From: Endomicrobiia bacterium
Lineage (GTDB): Bacteria > Elusimicrobiota > Endomicrobiia > DTEH01
Length of the DNA: 37,937 nt
NCBI GenBank assembly: GCA_025060535.1
Contig: JANXCA010000009.1
Span: 1-37,937 of the forward strand
Direction: 5' to 3'
The notes below the pieces were generated by a model that saw nothing but the letters and a program-made list of their open reading frames with translations, did no database searches and had not been told where the DNA came from. Positions 35,554 to 37,937 of the stretch are shown here, in pieces. Numbering within the stretch: the stretch's first letter is position 1; every line of letters begins with the position of its first letter. Position numbers and translations under genes: made by a program.

Positions 35554-36788
35554 TTTTTATCTCCTGTTATCATCGGTAAAAACTTTAATATCAAAAAACT
35601 ATACACTACTAAACTAAAAATTTGAGTTAAAGAAGTTGCTAATGCTGCACCTATGGAAAAAAATTTAGGTATTAAGATAAAATTCAAAAGAATATTAACT
35701 GTACTACTTAGAAATGAAATTATAAACATCAAATTTTGTTTACCAATAATTATAAGGATATCACCTAAAATAATACTAATAAAAGCAAATGGAATACCTA
35801 TACATAAAACTTTTAATATCTTTATGGCATCTAAATATTTCTTTGGAAGCACAAACAACATCAAAGGTTCACCTGCAATTAACACTATAACTAGAATAAA
35901 CAAACCTGCTATTAACGAAACAATTATTCCCTCAATAGCAACTCTTAAAAATTGTTTACTGTTGTAAAGTTTTGACATTAAAGGAAAAAATACAGAACCA
36001 ATTACAGCTGCAACAAAAAACATAAAGCTATAAAACTGAACTGCCGCATTATACATACCAACTGTAGCATTTACAGTTAAAAATGATAACATAACAGTAT
36101 CTACTTTTGTATAAAACATTGAAATTAATATTGTTAAAAATAAAGGTAAAGATTGCTTCAAAAGAAATTTTGCAAAACCAATATCAAATTTATATATAGG
36201 CAAAATATATCTTAATCCTACTACAAATAAAAACAAATTAGTTAAATTTTCAGATAACACATAACTTATAACTACACTAATTAAACCTAATTTAAACATA
36301 CTTAAAAATGAAAACAAACCTAAAAAAATTATTTTCCTTAAGATATTTCCTATAGATAACCACCATATCTTAAGTTCTGAATAGAAAACAGAATTCACTG
36401 TTGTAAGTGGATAAGTAAGAAAACTTAACAAAAGTCCTATAACTGCAAAACGTTTAACAGGTTCTTTGAAAGTAAAAGTTGTTATTATAATTATACCAAT
36501 ATACACTGCTACCATAAACATTCTTAATATAGTAGCAGTACCTATTAAAAATCTTCCTTTCTGCTTATCTATACTTACTTCCCGAGTAATTATTGGCGTC
36601 ATTCCCATATCACATAAAGGAGAAAACATAGTTATATATGCTACTGCAAAAGAATAAATACCATAATCTTCAATAGAGATATTTCTTGTAATCATCATCA
36701 GAGTAAACAAAGATAATAATGACTCAGGAATTTTGGCTAATATTTGGATACCTATATTAGTAACTGCCGAAACAATATATTCTATCAT
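35550..36788 (-). CDS. Polysaccharide flippase (Wzx-like, MOP superfamily)
   Basis: ESLLSLFTLMMITRNISIEDYGIYSFAVAYITMFSPLCDMGMTPIITREVS; multi-TM throughout. Confidence 0.9.
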   Translation of the reverse strand: MIEYIVSAVTNIGIQILAKIPESLLSLFTLMMITRNISIEDYGIYSFAVAYITMFSPLCDMGMTPIITREVSIDKQKGRFLIGTATILRMFMVAVYIGIIIITTFTFKEPVKRFAVIGLLLSFLTYPLTTVNSVFYSELKIWWLSIGNILRKIIFLGLFSFLSMFKLGLISVVISYVLSENLTNLFLFVVGLRYILPIYKFDIGFAKFLLKQSLPLFLTILISMFYTKVDTVMLSFLTVNATVGMYNAAVQFYSFMFFVAAVIGSVFFPLMSKLYNSKQFLRVAIEGIIVSLIAGLFILVIVLIAGEPLMLFVLPKKYLDAIKILKVLCIGIPFAFISIILGDILIIIGKQNLMFIISFLSSTVNILLNFILIPKFFSIGAALATSLTQIFSLVVYSFLILKFLPMITGDKK

Positions 36789-37937
36789 ATATCTTTAAAT
36801 TCTCTACAAACAAGTAAACCACATAAAAACCAAAATGGTTCCATTATCCGAATAATAATAAAAGTATTTGCTCCAATTGATTGAACAAGTAAAGCTACAA
36901 GTGAAGATATGACACATAAGGATATTGATTTATATAATGAATCTGATGCATTCTTAAACACAAAAAACGCTTCTTTAAAAATTGTAAAAATCATCCATAA
37001 AAAAAATACCAAACCTAAAAGCCCTACCTCTCCAATTATTAAAGGTATTTGTGCATCTACAAGCCCTACACCCGTAACACCATGGCCTAATATAGGCCTT
37101 TTAGGAAGAAACTCTTCAAAAACTCTTCTCCATGCCTTTACTCGTGCTAATGCAGAAAGTTCTTTAACTTTAAATCCTAAAATTACAGCTTCTTCTTCAG
37201 ACCAACCAGGACCTACAAATGTTTCTTTTATTCTCTCAATTACAGTATTTGTTGCTTCTGGAAAAACTAAAGGAGACAAAGCAAACAAAAGTAATACACA
37301 TCCTAAAAGCAAACCTTTCTTCTTTTCTGTAAGTAAAATAATTATCATCATCATAGGAACAAATGCAAAATAACTTGACCTTGATTTAGTATATGCAAAA
37401 GGTATTAATGTAAAAATTATTAAAAACAAATATAAAAAGTTTGTAGTTTGAAGTTCAGAGTAACATAGCAAACAAAATAATAAAGATAAAACTATCAAAA
37501 GATACCCACCATAAGTATTGGCTTCACCCGAACCAACAGGTACCCCAGCTTTAACTTCTGCACCAGGAGCATCAAAAGGAGCATAAAGTCGCTCAACCTT
37601 ACCTATCAAAAAATAACCATGGATGTTTACAATTATAGAAGTGATCAAAAACAAAATAATATAAGTTTTTATTTGAGTTTTATTAGATACAATTTGAGTG
37701 ATAAGAAAATAAACTAAGAAGTATTCTATATATTTTAAAATATAAAAAATTGCTTTTTTAAATAATACTGTTCCAGAAAGAATTCCAAAATAAGTAGAAA
37801 CTACACAACTTAAAGTATATAAAAACATCGGCAACAACAAAGGAGTAAAAACTAAATCTATCTTTTTACTAAATACAGATTTTGCAAACCATCCAAAAAA
37901 AACAGCAAAAATTAATAAATCATCGATACGAATAACA
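36785..37937 (-). CDS. O-antigen polymerase/ligase family protein (Wzy/WaaL-like), 5' end outside window
   Basis: Multi-TM with PFAYTKSRSSYFAFVPMM and RVKAWRRVFEEFLPKRPILGHGVTGVG. Frame stays open to the window edge upstream of the ORF-track start (...IRIDDLLIFAVFFGWFAKSVFSKKIDLVFTPLLLPMFLYTL). Confidence 0.87.
   Translation of the reverse strand, partial: VIRIDDLLIFAVFFGWFAKSVFSKKIDLVFTPLLLPMFLYTLSCVVSTYFGILSGTVLFKKAIFYILKYIEYFLVYFLITQIVSNKTQIKTYIILFLITSIIVNIHGYFLIGKVERLYAPFDAPGAEVKAGVPVGSGEANTYGGYLLIVLSLLFCLLCYSELQTTNFLYLFLIIFTLIPFAYTKSRSSYFAFVPMMMIIILLTEKKKGLLLGCVLLLFALSPLVFPEATNTVIERIKETFVGPGWSEEEAVILGFKVKELSALARVKAWRRVFEEFLPKRPILGHGVTGVGLVDAQIPLIIGEVGLLGLVFFLWMIFTIFKEAFFVFKNASDSLYKSISLCVISSLVALLVQSIGANTFIIIRIMEPFWFLCGLLVCREFKDI

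Noticed and set aside
35653-37373. Plus-strand ORFs 35653-35967, 36466-36657, 36909-37373
   Set aside because: Antisense to flippase and Wzy-like multi-TM genes; the hydrophobic or Lys-rich composition follows from the sense strand.

Overview
AT-rich, very gene-dense bacterial window, almost entirely minus strand, with a four-gene plus-strand island at 3.1-7.6 kb. Left part: ispA (3' truncated by the window edge), xseB, NUDIX hydrolase, nitroreductase and MFS transporter. The plus-strand island holds a B12-binding radical SAM protein, TatD, a YfhO-like membrane protein and a DUF6485-like Cys-rich protein. An orphan MalK/UgpC-type ABC ATPase follows, then a six-tRNA array (Thr-Lys-Arg-His-Val-Asp in transcription order) with a good sigma70-like promoter, and obg-rpmA. 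From 10.9 to 20.3 kb there is an apparent envelope module: a TPR-TM-propeller-like protein, a cytoplasmic HATPase protein lacking the phosphoacceptor His, a beta-barrel-LysM protein, and a 1911-aa FN3-repeat protein with a FlgD/sorting-type C-terminus. From 20.3 kb to the end is a surface polysaccharide locus: LMW-PTP, PHP protein, many GT4/GT2/GT9 enzymes, AsnB, Gmd, methyltransferases, a Wzx-like flippase and a Wzy/WaaL-like protein truncated at the window edge. Most notable observations: an SSB-like acidic 'DIDEEELPF' C-terminus on XseB; an L27 missing about 6 residues of its N-terminal tail; a His-to-Arg degenerate kinase within the envelope module; and an in-frame AsnB-GT9 fusion whose junction lies on an A6 run where a 1-nt slip either way would split it into two genes. 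All identifications are from reading motifs; no database search was run.
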